A stretch of DNA of 64,000 bases from Peptacetobacter hominis (GTDB lineage: Bacteria > Bacillota > Clostridia > Peptostreptococcales > Peptostreptococcaceae): assembly GCF_006861675.1 (NCBI RefSeq), contig NZ_SGJB01000010.1, positions 29,878 through 93,877 on the forward strand, given 5' to 3'. The position numbers were made by a program, and so were the translations under genes. The notes beneath the pieces are model-generated. The model made no database searches. It was not told the origin of the DNA and saw nothing but the letters and a program-made list of their open reading frames with translations. This document shows positions 57,622 to 64,000 of the stretch, piece after piece (positions within the stretch are counted from its first letter, which is position 1; each line of letters begins with the position of its first letter).

Positions 57622-59596
57622 AATCATTTCCCCCCATAAAGAACCATTCAAAAGATGATACACCTTTTTCTGAATAGGCATTTATCTGAAGTTCTTCTAT
57701 TATATCTTTTCTTCTTATATCAGAATCCTTAGAATATCTTCCCTGTCTGAATGCATACATTTCTGTAATACTTCTGAATAATTTTTCTCTTACTTTTTCA
57801 GAATCGTAATTTTTATACTCTTTTTCAATCAATCTAAATATAGCATACAGTCTTTCTTCTGTATTTCTTATGTAGTATGGATACATTCTGCAAACTATGT
57901 GCTCCAGTTTATTTAAAGCCTTATTCATAAACAGTTTCAGTCTATCACTTTCATTTTCTTTGAGCATTCTGAATATATGTCTTCTTCTTTCTTCCGGAGA
58001 TATTACAAACGATAGATTTCCTATAATTATTTCTATATCTCTAAGTTCATCTTTTATTGTATATCCTATATCCGAGAATATCTCATCAATATATCTATAT
58101 GCCGGCGATTCTATTACTGTCAGTCTTCCTGCTATATCTATCGCCGGTGCTTTTACAAAATCCGGCATATATACAGTAAGCGCATCAATATCTTCTTTTA
58201 ATGATGTTATGTCTTCATATAGCTCATTTATTATATTTATTCTTATCTCATCTGTTATATTTCCAGATTTCATAGTCTCTACTATATCATTTCTTATTGC
58301 ATAAAGTCTCGCAAAAAAGTTATATATAACAATATCATTTACAGATTTGGACCAGTTTCTATAAATCTCATGTATATCAGCTTTTTTTATTTCCTTTTCT
58401 TTTGAATATACAAATATTTCTCTTACAAGGCTGTCAATCATATCTTTTTTAAGATAAATTTCTATATATTCATTTCCAAATGTTATTTTAGTTCTTTTAT
58501 ATCCGTATTTACTGAAACTGTCATCATTGATTATATTTATATCAGATACGTACATTTCTGAAATTGTAAGTATATCCCTTTTTCTATCTTTTTTTACATA
58601 GATATTTTTTCCATCTGTTTCTATAAATACAGGATTACCTGTTCTTGTAATTGCTATATCATTTGTATTTATTTCCGGAGCGTCATCTATTGCAGTAACT
58701 TCTATATTTTTATCGTTCATATACAATCTGAATATATTTTCTCCATCATATACTATTGTTTCATTTCCATTTCTTACTATCCCACTTTTATGTATATCAA
58801 ATGAAGATATAGTTCTTTTTGTTTTTTTATTTATTATGATAAATTTATTATCATATCTCACAACAAGAACATTTGATGACTTGTAATCAAATCCGCCGGC
58901 ACTTCCTGTTATTCTTCCAAATACTATTTTACTTTCCTGTGGCATATTGCCTATTTTAGGATTTTCAGATATCATTTCTTCAAATCCAGCTGGTGGTATT
59001 CTTTTTGTATTATTGTTAAATATCTGGACTGTTCTTGCTATAATAGACTCCCTTTCCATATGGAAATAACCTTTTAGAGTCATCATATTTCCTTCTATCA
59101 TAAATCTCTCTATATCGTCATAATATATTTCAAATCTATTTTTTCCACCTGCAAATACAAATTTTTCGTGGTCTCTGTTTATTCCACCAGAAAATATTTT
59201 TTCCTCATCAATTACAAATAAACTCTGATTTTCATCTATTTCAAATATAAATTCTCTTTGATTTCTGCATATATATGAAAAATCATCTATATCCATTCTA
59301 AGTTCAAAATCTACAAAAGACTCTCTTTCTGAGTTTGATGATATTACCCTGAAAGGCATTCCTTTTTCAGATACTATAATTTCCTGTTCAGAAAGATGTG
59401 CTGATAATTTTATTTTGTACTCTGAATAACTATAAACATATCTTTCTGCAGTTTCATCTGATATATCAGATGCAGTTATTATTATATTACCAAGATTTGT
59501 TATATAAAGTTTTTTACCCGATGCACTACACTTTGCCCCTCTTATATCAAATCCTCTAGAAAATTCATATATCGCTTTTTCACCTAACTTTAGCAT
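57611..59596 (-). CDS. Large protein of unknown function (661 residues)
   Basis: I do not recognise this protein. The first ~250 residues are strand-rich with short repeated-looking units (GEKAIYEF...KLYITNLGNIII; FVFAGGKNRFEIYYDDIERF; KIVFGRITGSAGGFDYKSS), faintly like small PH/GRAM-type domains (weak guess). Residues about 260-390 may form another beta region, and about 390-655 are mainly alpha-helical with many charged residues. There is no signal peptide or membrane segment, so it is likely cytoplasmic. It starts after GAGGTGAT, 77 bases downstream of the SPOR-protein gene, from which a hairpin separates it, and overlaps the acidic-protein gene. Confidence 0.75.
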   Translation of the reverse strand: MLKLGEKAIYEFSRGFDIRGAKCSASGKKLYITNLGNIIITASDISDETAERYVYSYSEYKIKLSAHLSEQEIIVSEKGMPFRVISSNSERESFVDFELRMDIDDFSYICRNQREFIFEIDENQSLFVIDEEKIFSGGINRDHEKFVFAGGKNRFEIYYDDIERFMIEGNMMTLKGYFHMERESIIARTVQIFNNNTKRIPPAGFEEMISENPKIGNMPQESKIVFGRITGSAGGFDYKSSNVLVVRYDNKFIIINKKTKRTISSFDIHKSGIVRNGNETIVYDGENIFRLYMNDKNIEVTAIDDAPEINTNDIAITRTGNPVFIETDGKNIYVKKDRKRDILTISEMYVSDINIINDDSFSKYGYKRTKITFGNEYIEIYLKKDMIDSLVREIFVYSKEKEIKKADIHEIYRNWSKSVNDIVIYNFFARLYAIRNDIVETMKSGNITDEIRINIINELYEDITSLKEDIDALTVYMPDFVKAPAIDIAGRLTVIESPAYRYIDEIFSDIGYTIKDELRDIEIIIGNLSFVISPEERRRHIFRMLKENESDRLKLFMNKALNKLEHIVCRMYPYYIRNTEERLYAIFRLIEKEYKNYDSEKVREKLFRSITEMYAFRQGRYSKDSDIRRKDIIEELQINAYSEKGVSSFEWFFMGGNDYER

Positions 59597-59634
59597 CTTA
59601 TCACCTCAAATTATCATACTTTATTTCTAAAATG

Positions 59635-59661
59635 ATTGCTGCCTGGTTTTCAGACAGCAAT
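59635..59661 (-). terminator. Hairpin after the SPOR-protein gene
   Basis: ATTGCTGTCTG and CCAGGCAGCAAT form a stem with short unpaired ends, 12 bases after the gene stop; the T-run on the minus strand is short (CATTTTAG), so it may give partial termination and tune expression of the next two genes. Confidence 0.5.
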
Positions 59662-59673
59662 TCCAAATTACAT

Positions 59674-62118
59674 TTATTCACTTTTCTGAGCTATAAGATC
59701 ATCATATGTAGACTGAAGTATTTTCTCATAGTCTGTAAAATTCTTTCTTCCACTAAGTTCTTCTTTAAGTTTATTATATTCCTGTTCAATTTCCTCTTTA
59801 TTCATATATTCAGCTCTTAGTCTGAAATCTTCTATTTTTAAATCACAGTATTTATCGTATTTTTCTATATATGATCTGAATCCTTTTGCCTTAAGTGCAT
59901 TCATCTGTTTCTGAGCTTCAGAATATACACCTATATCGCCACCTACAAAAGCTTTATAATAGTTACCTATGTGGATTATATCTCCTGAGAATCCTTTAGC
60001 TTCAAGCTGTTTTATAAGTTCATCAGCTTCCTCTTTTTTCTTCATTGAACCTGCATATACTCTGTAATACTCTCCACTGTCCTTAACTTTTTCCATTTCC
60101 TGGTTTCTTTTTTCCTGCTCTTCAGCTATTTTCTGCTCTTCAGCCTGTTTTCTTTCCTCTTCCCGTTTTTTCTCAGCCTCTATCTGCTGTTCCTGTTTTA
60201 TCTGCTCCTGCTTTAATGCTTCCTCTTTCTTTTTCTTGTTTACTATAAGGGCATATCCACCTATTGCAACAGCAAGTATAAGTATTGCAACAATTATATC
60301 AAGTTTTCTTCTTTTTTTCTTATCCTCTGGAGACATCTCTGATGAAGATGGTACACTTTCTTCTTCTATCTCGTCATCTTCTTCATAGTATTCCTCTTCG
60401 TCGTACTCCTCATCATCTTCAAACTCTTCTTCCTCGAATTCTTCCTCTTCTTCAGATTTCTTATTTTTTCTTCCAAATAAAGAGAACCCTTTTCTCTCTA
60501 CTACCTCAACTTCAGGCTCGTCCTCCTCTTCATCTTCTGAAGAAGCTAATTTTGCTATTGCATCAAGAGTTGAATCATCTTCATTCTCATCATCAAATTT
60601 ATATATATCGTCATCTTCATGTTTCTTTTCATTTTCTTTTGCGATATCTTCTTTTATATTTTCGACTGCTCTTTTAGCTCTTACAACTGCATTTTCTATT
60701 TCTTTTTCTTCTTCTGTTTCAGATTCTTTTATTTCGGCTATCTCTCTCGCCTTGAATGACTCTTTTCTTTTTTCAGGGTCTATATGAATTTCATAGTGTC
60801 TAGTTTTGTCTTCAACTTCAGATTTGTCATCAATTTTCAGATAGTCTTCTTTGTTTATTTCTTCATCTAAATCAGTTTCCTCTGATATATTTTCCTCTGA
60901 ATCATAATCTGCATTTTCAATATTATCCATAGCTTCATCTTTTTTACCTTCTGATTTTTCTGTCTGAGTAGAATTTTTTACACTCCGAGGTATTATCATT
61001 GATAAATCTATTTTTCTTGTCATTCTATTTCTGAATGGTTCTGATTTATCGGCATTCTCAAGCATATAAATATATTCTTCTATATCTATATCCGCAGGCA
61101 CACTTCTTCTTGTAACTGCTATTTCTGATGATTCAAGACACTTTTTATTATTTCTCAAATATAAAACTGCTTTGTCCCATACTTTTGGATCTATAGTGTT
61201 CTCTTTTTTAGATACAGCTTTCATAAATTCAGCAAAGTTTTCTTCTCCAAATTCACCAGATACTGTAAGTCTCATAGCACCCTCTATAATTGCTCTTTCT
61301 TTGCCTTTTACATAGTCAAGAAGAACTGTTGCAGCTGCAAAATCGTATATATTTACGCCACCAACTCCAAAAGCCTCATCTGAAGATATATTTTCAAGAA
61401 GTTTTATTCTTTTGAATTCCTCATTGACACAGTCCATTATCTCCGCATCAGATATCTGTCTGATTTTTTTCTCAAACTCATCCTTTGAATATGTTTCTTT
61501 TGATGGTTTCTGCTCTACCTGGCTTTTTTCTTCAGATTTACTGTGTCCACCTGCAAGTATTCTGTTTACAATTACAATTATTTCTCTCTTTAACTCTATT
61601 CTTGCATCTGCAGGATTAAGAAGGAAAAGATCTATACTATCTTCTCTTTTAAGGCTAAGCTCTCTCAATGTCATAGAAAGAACTTCCATATATATATTCA
61701 GTACTTTATAATCCTTCTGAAGTCTCTTTATTTTATCCGCATTAGACATTTTGTCGTAATATACAAAACTCTGTAAATCTGCTTCCTTAAATGATTCAAT
61801 TCCGTTTTTCTTTGCATTATTTATATATTTTCTGCATCTTGCATTTATAAGCTCAATGTCACTTTCAAGTTCATCTATTTCCGGTATATATTTTTCAAGT
61901 ATCCATTTAGATATTATCGGTTCTGTATTTCTCGATAAAGTTTTGTAGAATAAAACATTGTATTTTAAAAGATCAATATATTTGTCTTCATTAAATTCAA
62001 CTTTTTCAAATTTTTTATTAAGTATGCTGTCAAGCTTTCTATTTGTTTTGCTCTCCTGTTTTAAAAATCTCTGTGTAACATTTAAAACAGTTTCCTTTAT
62101 TATGCTATTATTGCTCAA
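59674..62118 (-). CDS. SPOR-domain membrane protein with large acidic cytoplasmic region
   Basis: An 814-residue protein. Residues 1-~200 are helical, about 200-360 a second helical part, and about 360-600 a low-complexity region very rich in E, D, K and S, with RKGFSLFGRKNKK embedded. A single membrane segment lies at about 606-626 (KKRRKLDIIVAILILAVAIGG), then a charged coiled coil (about 630-680), then a SPOR domain at about 684-752 (YYRVYAGSMKKKEEADELIK; KGFSGDIIHIGNYYKAFVGG). SPOR domains bind denuded septal glycan, so septal localisation is likely; the role is unknown. The start is probably TTG after AGGGAG; a GTG three codons upstream overlaps that site. Confidence 0.85.
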   Translation of the reverse strand: MSNNSIIKETVLNVTQRFLKQESKTNRKLDSILNKKFEKVEFNEDKYIDLLKYNVLFYKTLSRNTEPIISKWILEKYIPEIDELESDIELINARCRKYINNAKKNGIESFKEADLQSFVYYDKMSNADKIKRLQKDYKVLNIYMEVLSMTLRELSLKREDSIDLFLLNPADARIELKREIIVIVNRILAGGHSKSEEKSQVEQKPSKETYSKDEFEKKIRQISDAEIMDCVNEEFKRIKLLENISSDEAFGVGGVNIYDFAAATVLLDYVKGKERAIIEGAMRLTVSGEFGEENFAEFMKAVSKKENTIDPKVWDKAVLYLRNNKKCLESSEIAVTRRSVPADIDIEEYIYMLENADKSEPFRNRMTRKIDLSMIIPRSVKNSTQTEKSEGKKDEAMDNIENADYDSEENISEETDLDEEINKEDYLKIDDKSEVEDKTRHYEIHIDPEKRKESFKAREIAEIKESETEEEKEIENAVVRAKRAVENIKEDIAKENEKKHEDDDIYKFDDENEDDSTLDAIAKLASSEDEEEDEPEVEVVERKGFSLFGRKNKKSEEEEEFEEEEFEDDEEYDEEEYYEEDDEIEEESVPSSSEMSPEDKKKRRKLDIIVAILILAVAIGGYALIVNKKKKEEALKQEQIKQEQQIEAEKKREEERKQAEEQKIAEEQEKRNQEMEKVKDSGEYYRVYAGSMKKKEEADELIKQLEAKGFSGDIIHIGNYYKAFVGGDIGVYSEAQKQMNALKAKGFRSYIEKYDKYCDLKIEDFRLRAEYMNKEEIEQEYNKLKEELSGRKNFTDYEKILQSTYDDLIAQKSE

Positions 62119-62257
62119 TCTATTCACTCCCTGCTAATTTATATTAACTGTATACCTCCAATATTATATTTTTAAACTAAAAGATGTATACTATTCGTAT
62201 TTAACAATAAGATGAAATCCACTGCATTTATACTATTATATTATAGCATTCTTTATA

Positions 62258-62324
62258 TATAAAGGTGAACCTTTATACGCCAATAAAATTAATTTTATAG
62301 TAAGAATATTAATAAATATTCTTA
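62258..62324. repeat. Two tandem inverted repeats between rnpB and the SPOR-protein gene
   Basis: TATAAAGG-TGAA-CCTTTATA (62258-62277) and TAAGAATATT-AATA-AATATTCTTA (62301-62324) are perfect short-loop palindromes in an A+T-rich stretch about 140-205 bases before the SPOR-protein start. They may be operator sites or weak hairpins. Nothing else is evident in 62128-62380. Confidence 0.45.
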
Positions 62325-62380
62325 TTTTGATAATTTAGTATCCTTTGTTATCTACAAATATATTTTTATATTTAAGCAAT

Positions 62381-62405
62381 AAAAAAGACACTCTATATGA
62401 GTGCC
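62381..62405 (-). terminator. Terminator of rnpB
   Basis: GGCACTC-ATAT-AGAGTGTC with one G-U pair, followed by TTTTTT on the minus strand, directly after the P1 helix of the RNA. Confidence 0.8.
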
Positions 62406-62415
62406 ATATCAATAA

Positions 62416-62769
62416 AATCAAGCAAGTCTATAAGCGGAGTTCTGTATTAGATAATCATCTTTCTAGGCTTACTGTCACCAGTAAGCTCAAGCGACCTACC
62501 AACCGGAGAGTGCGAGCAACACTCTTTAGCCCTATTTTGGTCTTGCTCCAGGTGGGGTTTACATAGCCGACCAGTCACCTGGCCGCTGGTGAGCTCTTAC
62601 CTCGCCTTTCCATCCTTACCTCATTGCGCGCATTAAGAGGCGGTTTATTTCTGTTGCACTATCCTTAAGATCACTCTCACTAGGCGTTACCTAGCACCCT
62701 GCTCTGTGGAGCTCCGACTTTCCTCACGCAGCATCCCTGCTGCCCGCGATTATCTGGCTTACTTGATTT
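62416..62769 (-). ncRNA. rnpB: RNase P RNA component (bacterial)
   Basis: On the minus strand, P1 helix AATCAAGTAAG pairs with the 3' CTTGCTTGATT. Conserved core sequences follow: GAGGAAAGTC (P4 upstream side), CAGGGTGC, AACAGAAATA-ACCGCC, AAGGATGGAAAGGCGAGGTAAGAGCTCACC (shown in parts: AAGGATGGAAAGG and GTAAGAGCTCACC), and TTGGTAGGTCGCTTGAGC near the 3' end. It cleaves 5' leaders from pre-tRNAs with RnpA. The length is about 354 nucleotides. A strong promoter and a terminator flank it. Confidence 0.97.
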
Positions 62770-62785
62770 TCAATTAGACTGGACT

Positions 62786-62814
62786 ATTTTATCATACATA
62801 TTGATTATTGTCAA
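62786..62814 (-). promoter_or_regulatory. Promoter of rnpB
   Basis: Minus-strand TTGACA (62814-62809) and TAAAAT (62791-62786) with a 17-base spacer, about 16 bases upstream of the rnpB 5' end. It lies back to back with the sortase promoter region. Confidence 0.8.
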
Positions 62815-62830
62815 AATTTCTTTGTATAAT
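62801..62830 (+). promoter_or_regulatory. Possible promoter of the sortase gene
   Basis: Plus-strand TTGATT (62801-62806) and TATAAT (62825-62830) with an 18-base spacer overlap the rnpB promoter on the other strand. A second TATAAT lies at 62840-62845 without a clear -35. Confidence 0.4.
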
Positions 62831-62904
62831 ATTGACATGTATAATAAAAGATATAACAATATTATTGATACTTGTATATCTTTTTAATCAAATAAGGGGG
62901 TTGT

Positions 62905-63657
62905 ATGAATAAAAAAACAATTATAATTGATTTTATATCTATTATTCTTATTATCGCTATGACGGTAAGTGGTTATAAAATTGTTACAAAAGTTATTGAT
63001 TATCACAAATCATCCGAAACCTATAATAATATACGGAAAAACTACAGTCCTTCTTTAGGAAACAATATTTCTATCGATGAGCAGAAATTAAAAAATATCA
63101 ACGGCGATTATATTATGTGGCTTAATGTTGATGGAACAAATATAGATTATCCCGTGGTTGTATATTCAGATAATGATTTTTATCTTGAAAAAGATTTTTA
63201 TAAAAATGATTCTTCATCCGGAAGTATTTTTATGGATTATAGAAATAAAACTGATTATAAAAATATTATTCTTTACGGTCACAACATGAGAAACCAGACT
63301 ATGTTCAATAATCTTGAAAAATTTAAAGATAATAATTTCTGGAATGAAAAGCATAAAATATATATATACAGAGATGGATACAAATATACATATGAACCAT
63401 TTTCAGTGTATGTGGCTGAACCTTCTTTGGACTATACAGTTACAGATTTTTCTAAGGATATAACATTTTCTGAATATCTGAAAAAATGCAGTGATTTATC
63501 TATCTTTGACGACAGTATATATCTAAAAAATCCTGGACTTCTAAAAGGGTTTAATATTTCGTCTGAAAGAATTCTTACTTTATCTACTTGCAGTTATGAA
63601 TTTGATGATGCAAGAACAGTACTACATGCAAGGCTGATCGATAAATCTGAAATTTAA
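62905..63657 (+). CDS. srtB: Class B sortase
   Basis: A 250-residue membrane-anchored transpeptidase. An N-terminal hydrophobic segment (about residues 6-30) is followed by the sortase barrel. The catalytic residues are visible: His126 in LYGHNM, Cys229 in TLSTCSYEF and Arg237 in DARTVLHARL. The extra helical insert (about 172-210) between strands is typical of class B enzymes. SrtB attaches substrates bearing motifs such as NPQTN or SPKTG-like signals; no substrate gene is visible here. The ATG follows AGGGGG. It is a single plus-strand gene between rnpB and the rRNA/tRNA region. Confidence 0.92.
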   Translation: MNKKTIIIDFISIILIIAMTVSGYKIVTKVIDYHKSSETYNNIRKNYSPSLGNNISIDEQKLKNINGDYIMWLNVDGTNIDYPVVVYSDNDFYLEKDFYKNDSSSGSIFMDYRNKTDYKNIILYGHNMRNQTMFNNLEKFKDNNFWNEKHKIYIYRDGYKYTYEPFSVYVAEPSLDYTVTDFSKDITFSEYLKKCSDLSIFDDSIYLKNPGLLKGFNISSERILTLSTCSYEFDDARTVLHARLIDKSEI

Positions 63658-63679
63658 ATAATTATCACTCAAATAAAGA

Positions 63680-63712
63680 AAACGATGTATAAAGTATATA
63701 CATCGTTTTTTA
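63680..63712 (+). terminator. Terminator of the sortase gene
   Basis: AAAACGATGTATA and TATACATCGTTTT flank a five-base loop, followed by a T-run on the plus strand. Confidence 0.85.
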
Positions 63713-63740
63713 ATATTTCCATAATAATATTTTTATAAAA

Positions 63741-63790
63741 AAATACTATCATATATAAAAGAAATTTTTCTTTTACACATGATAGTATTT
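63741..63790 (-). terminator. Terminator of the rRNA/tRNA-Thr transcript
   Basis: AAATACTATCAT and ATGATAGTATTT form a long stem with further pairing inside (AGAAA with TTTCT), followed by TTTTTATAAAA on the minus strand. Confidence 0.75.
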
Positions 63791-63791
63791 C

Positions 63792-63867
63792 TGGAGCTGG
63801 TGATAGGACTCGAACCTACAACCTGCTGATTACAAGTCAGCTGCTCTACCAATTGAGCCACACCAGC
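63792..63867 (-). tRNA. trnT: tRNA-Thr (anticodon TGT), CCA encoded
   Basis: On the minus strand the acceptor stem GCTGGTG pairs with CACCAGC, the D-loop GGCTCAATTGGTAGAGC, the anticodon stem GCTGA with loop CTTGTAA (anticodon TGT), and the T-arm GTAGGTTCGAGTCCTA are all complete. A discriminator T and encoded CCA follow. It lies about 60 bases after the 23S rRNA end, so it belongs to the rRNA operon. Confidence 0.95.
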
Positions 63868-63926
63868 ATATATCTGTAAACAGTTCTCTGAAAACCGCAT
63901 ACATACATCTTCCATCATTTATCTTG

Positions 63927-64000
63927 GTCAAGTCCTCGACCTATTAGTATCAGTAAGCTGCATACATTGCTGCACTTCCACCTCTGACCTATCAACCACG
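63927..64000 (-). rRNA. 23S ribosomal RNA, 3' end (partial)
   Basis: Read on the minus strand, the last bases GTTGATAGGTCAGAGGTGGAAGTG, then ACTGATACTAATAGGTCGAGGACTTGACC, match the conserved 3' terminus of bacterial 23S rRNA (key part ACTAATAGGTCGAGGACTTGACC, given in pieces of under 20). The rest lies beyond the window. The downstream spacer GGTTTTCAGAGAAC leads to tRNA-Thr without a 5S gene. Confidence 0.93.

Noticed and set aside
63733..63918. A small minus-strand frame over the tRNA with a VAQLVEQ-like translation
   Set aside because: This is the well-known false frame produced by reading through a tRNA gene.

Overview
The window comes from a low-GC, anaerobic Gram-positive bacterium of the class Clostridia, most likely family Peptostreptococcaceae or a close neighbour. 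The grounds are A+T-rich codon use (many ATA and AGA codons), strong AGGAGG-type ribosome binding sites, a 1178-residue pyruvate:ferredoxin oxidoreductase, a Firmicutes-type ylm/divIVA cluster, a surface protein with CWB2 repeats like those of Clostridioides difficile, and paired DUF3798 genes. The family placement is inference. Nearly everything is on the minus strand, including the rRNA, so minus is probably the leading strand. I see no prophage, transposase or CRISPR array.

Layout, left to right (most genes read right to left). 1-1430: the end of a TetR-like regulator converging on an EamA permease. 1432-7848: ileS behind an AUC-specifier T-box, preceded by the division cluster ylmE-sepF-yggT-ylmH-divIVA. 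7951-12317: gpsA, plsY, der and a DUF512 protein. 12594-16921: PFOR and a stand-alone PduL, together a pyruvate to acetyl-CoA to acetyl-phosphate route. 17057-26237: aroB with a flavoprotein, a GAF-SpoIIE phosphatase, a BaiN-like flavoprotein, a PAP2 phosphatase, hpt, an HD protein and a CobD-like aminotransferase. 26290-29479: nrdR, pgeF and a PhoP/PhoR-type two-component system. 29590-37032: a reduced dcw cluster (rsmH, murF, mraY, murD, murG, ftsZ) without ftsL, ftsI, ftsW, ftsQ, ftsA or murC; murE lies apart at about 55.7-57.1 kb. 37066-40386: lgt and the M16-family pair yfmH/yfmF. 40592-47694: ychF, a divergent HxlR/flavin-reductase pair, a frameshifted prolyl-tRNA editing gene, an XRE regulator, a GNAT enzyme, a dicarboxylate/amino-acid symporter and asnA. 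47878-55674: two DUF3798 proteins, brnQ, a YkuD-CWB2 surface protein, galE and a metallophosphoesterase.

57298-62118 is a three-gene operon of unknown function: a SPOR-domain membrane protein with a large acidic cytoplasmic part, a 661-residue protein I do not recognise, and a 107-residue acidic protein overlapping it. This is the best candidate in the window for an undescribed system, perhaps acting at the division septum. The right end holds rnpB, a plus-strand class B sortase, tRNA-Thr(TGT) and the 3' end of a 23S rRNA gene with no 5S gene between it and the tRNA.

The main theme is envelope growth and division: precursor synthesis (mur genes, mraY), lipid and lipoprotein synthesis (plsY, gpsA, lgt), Z-ring factors (ftsZ, sepF, divIVA), peptidoglycan quality control (pgeF) and cell-surface enzymes (YkuD, sortase B, SPOR protein). 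Many start codons were reassigned to the ATG, GTG or TTG at proper spacing from the Shine-Dalgarno sequence.
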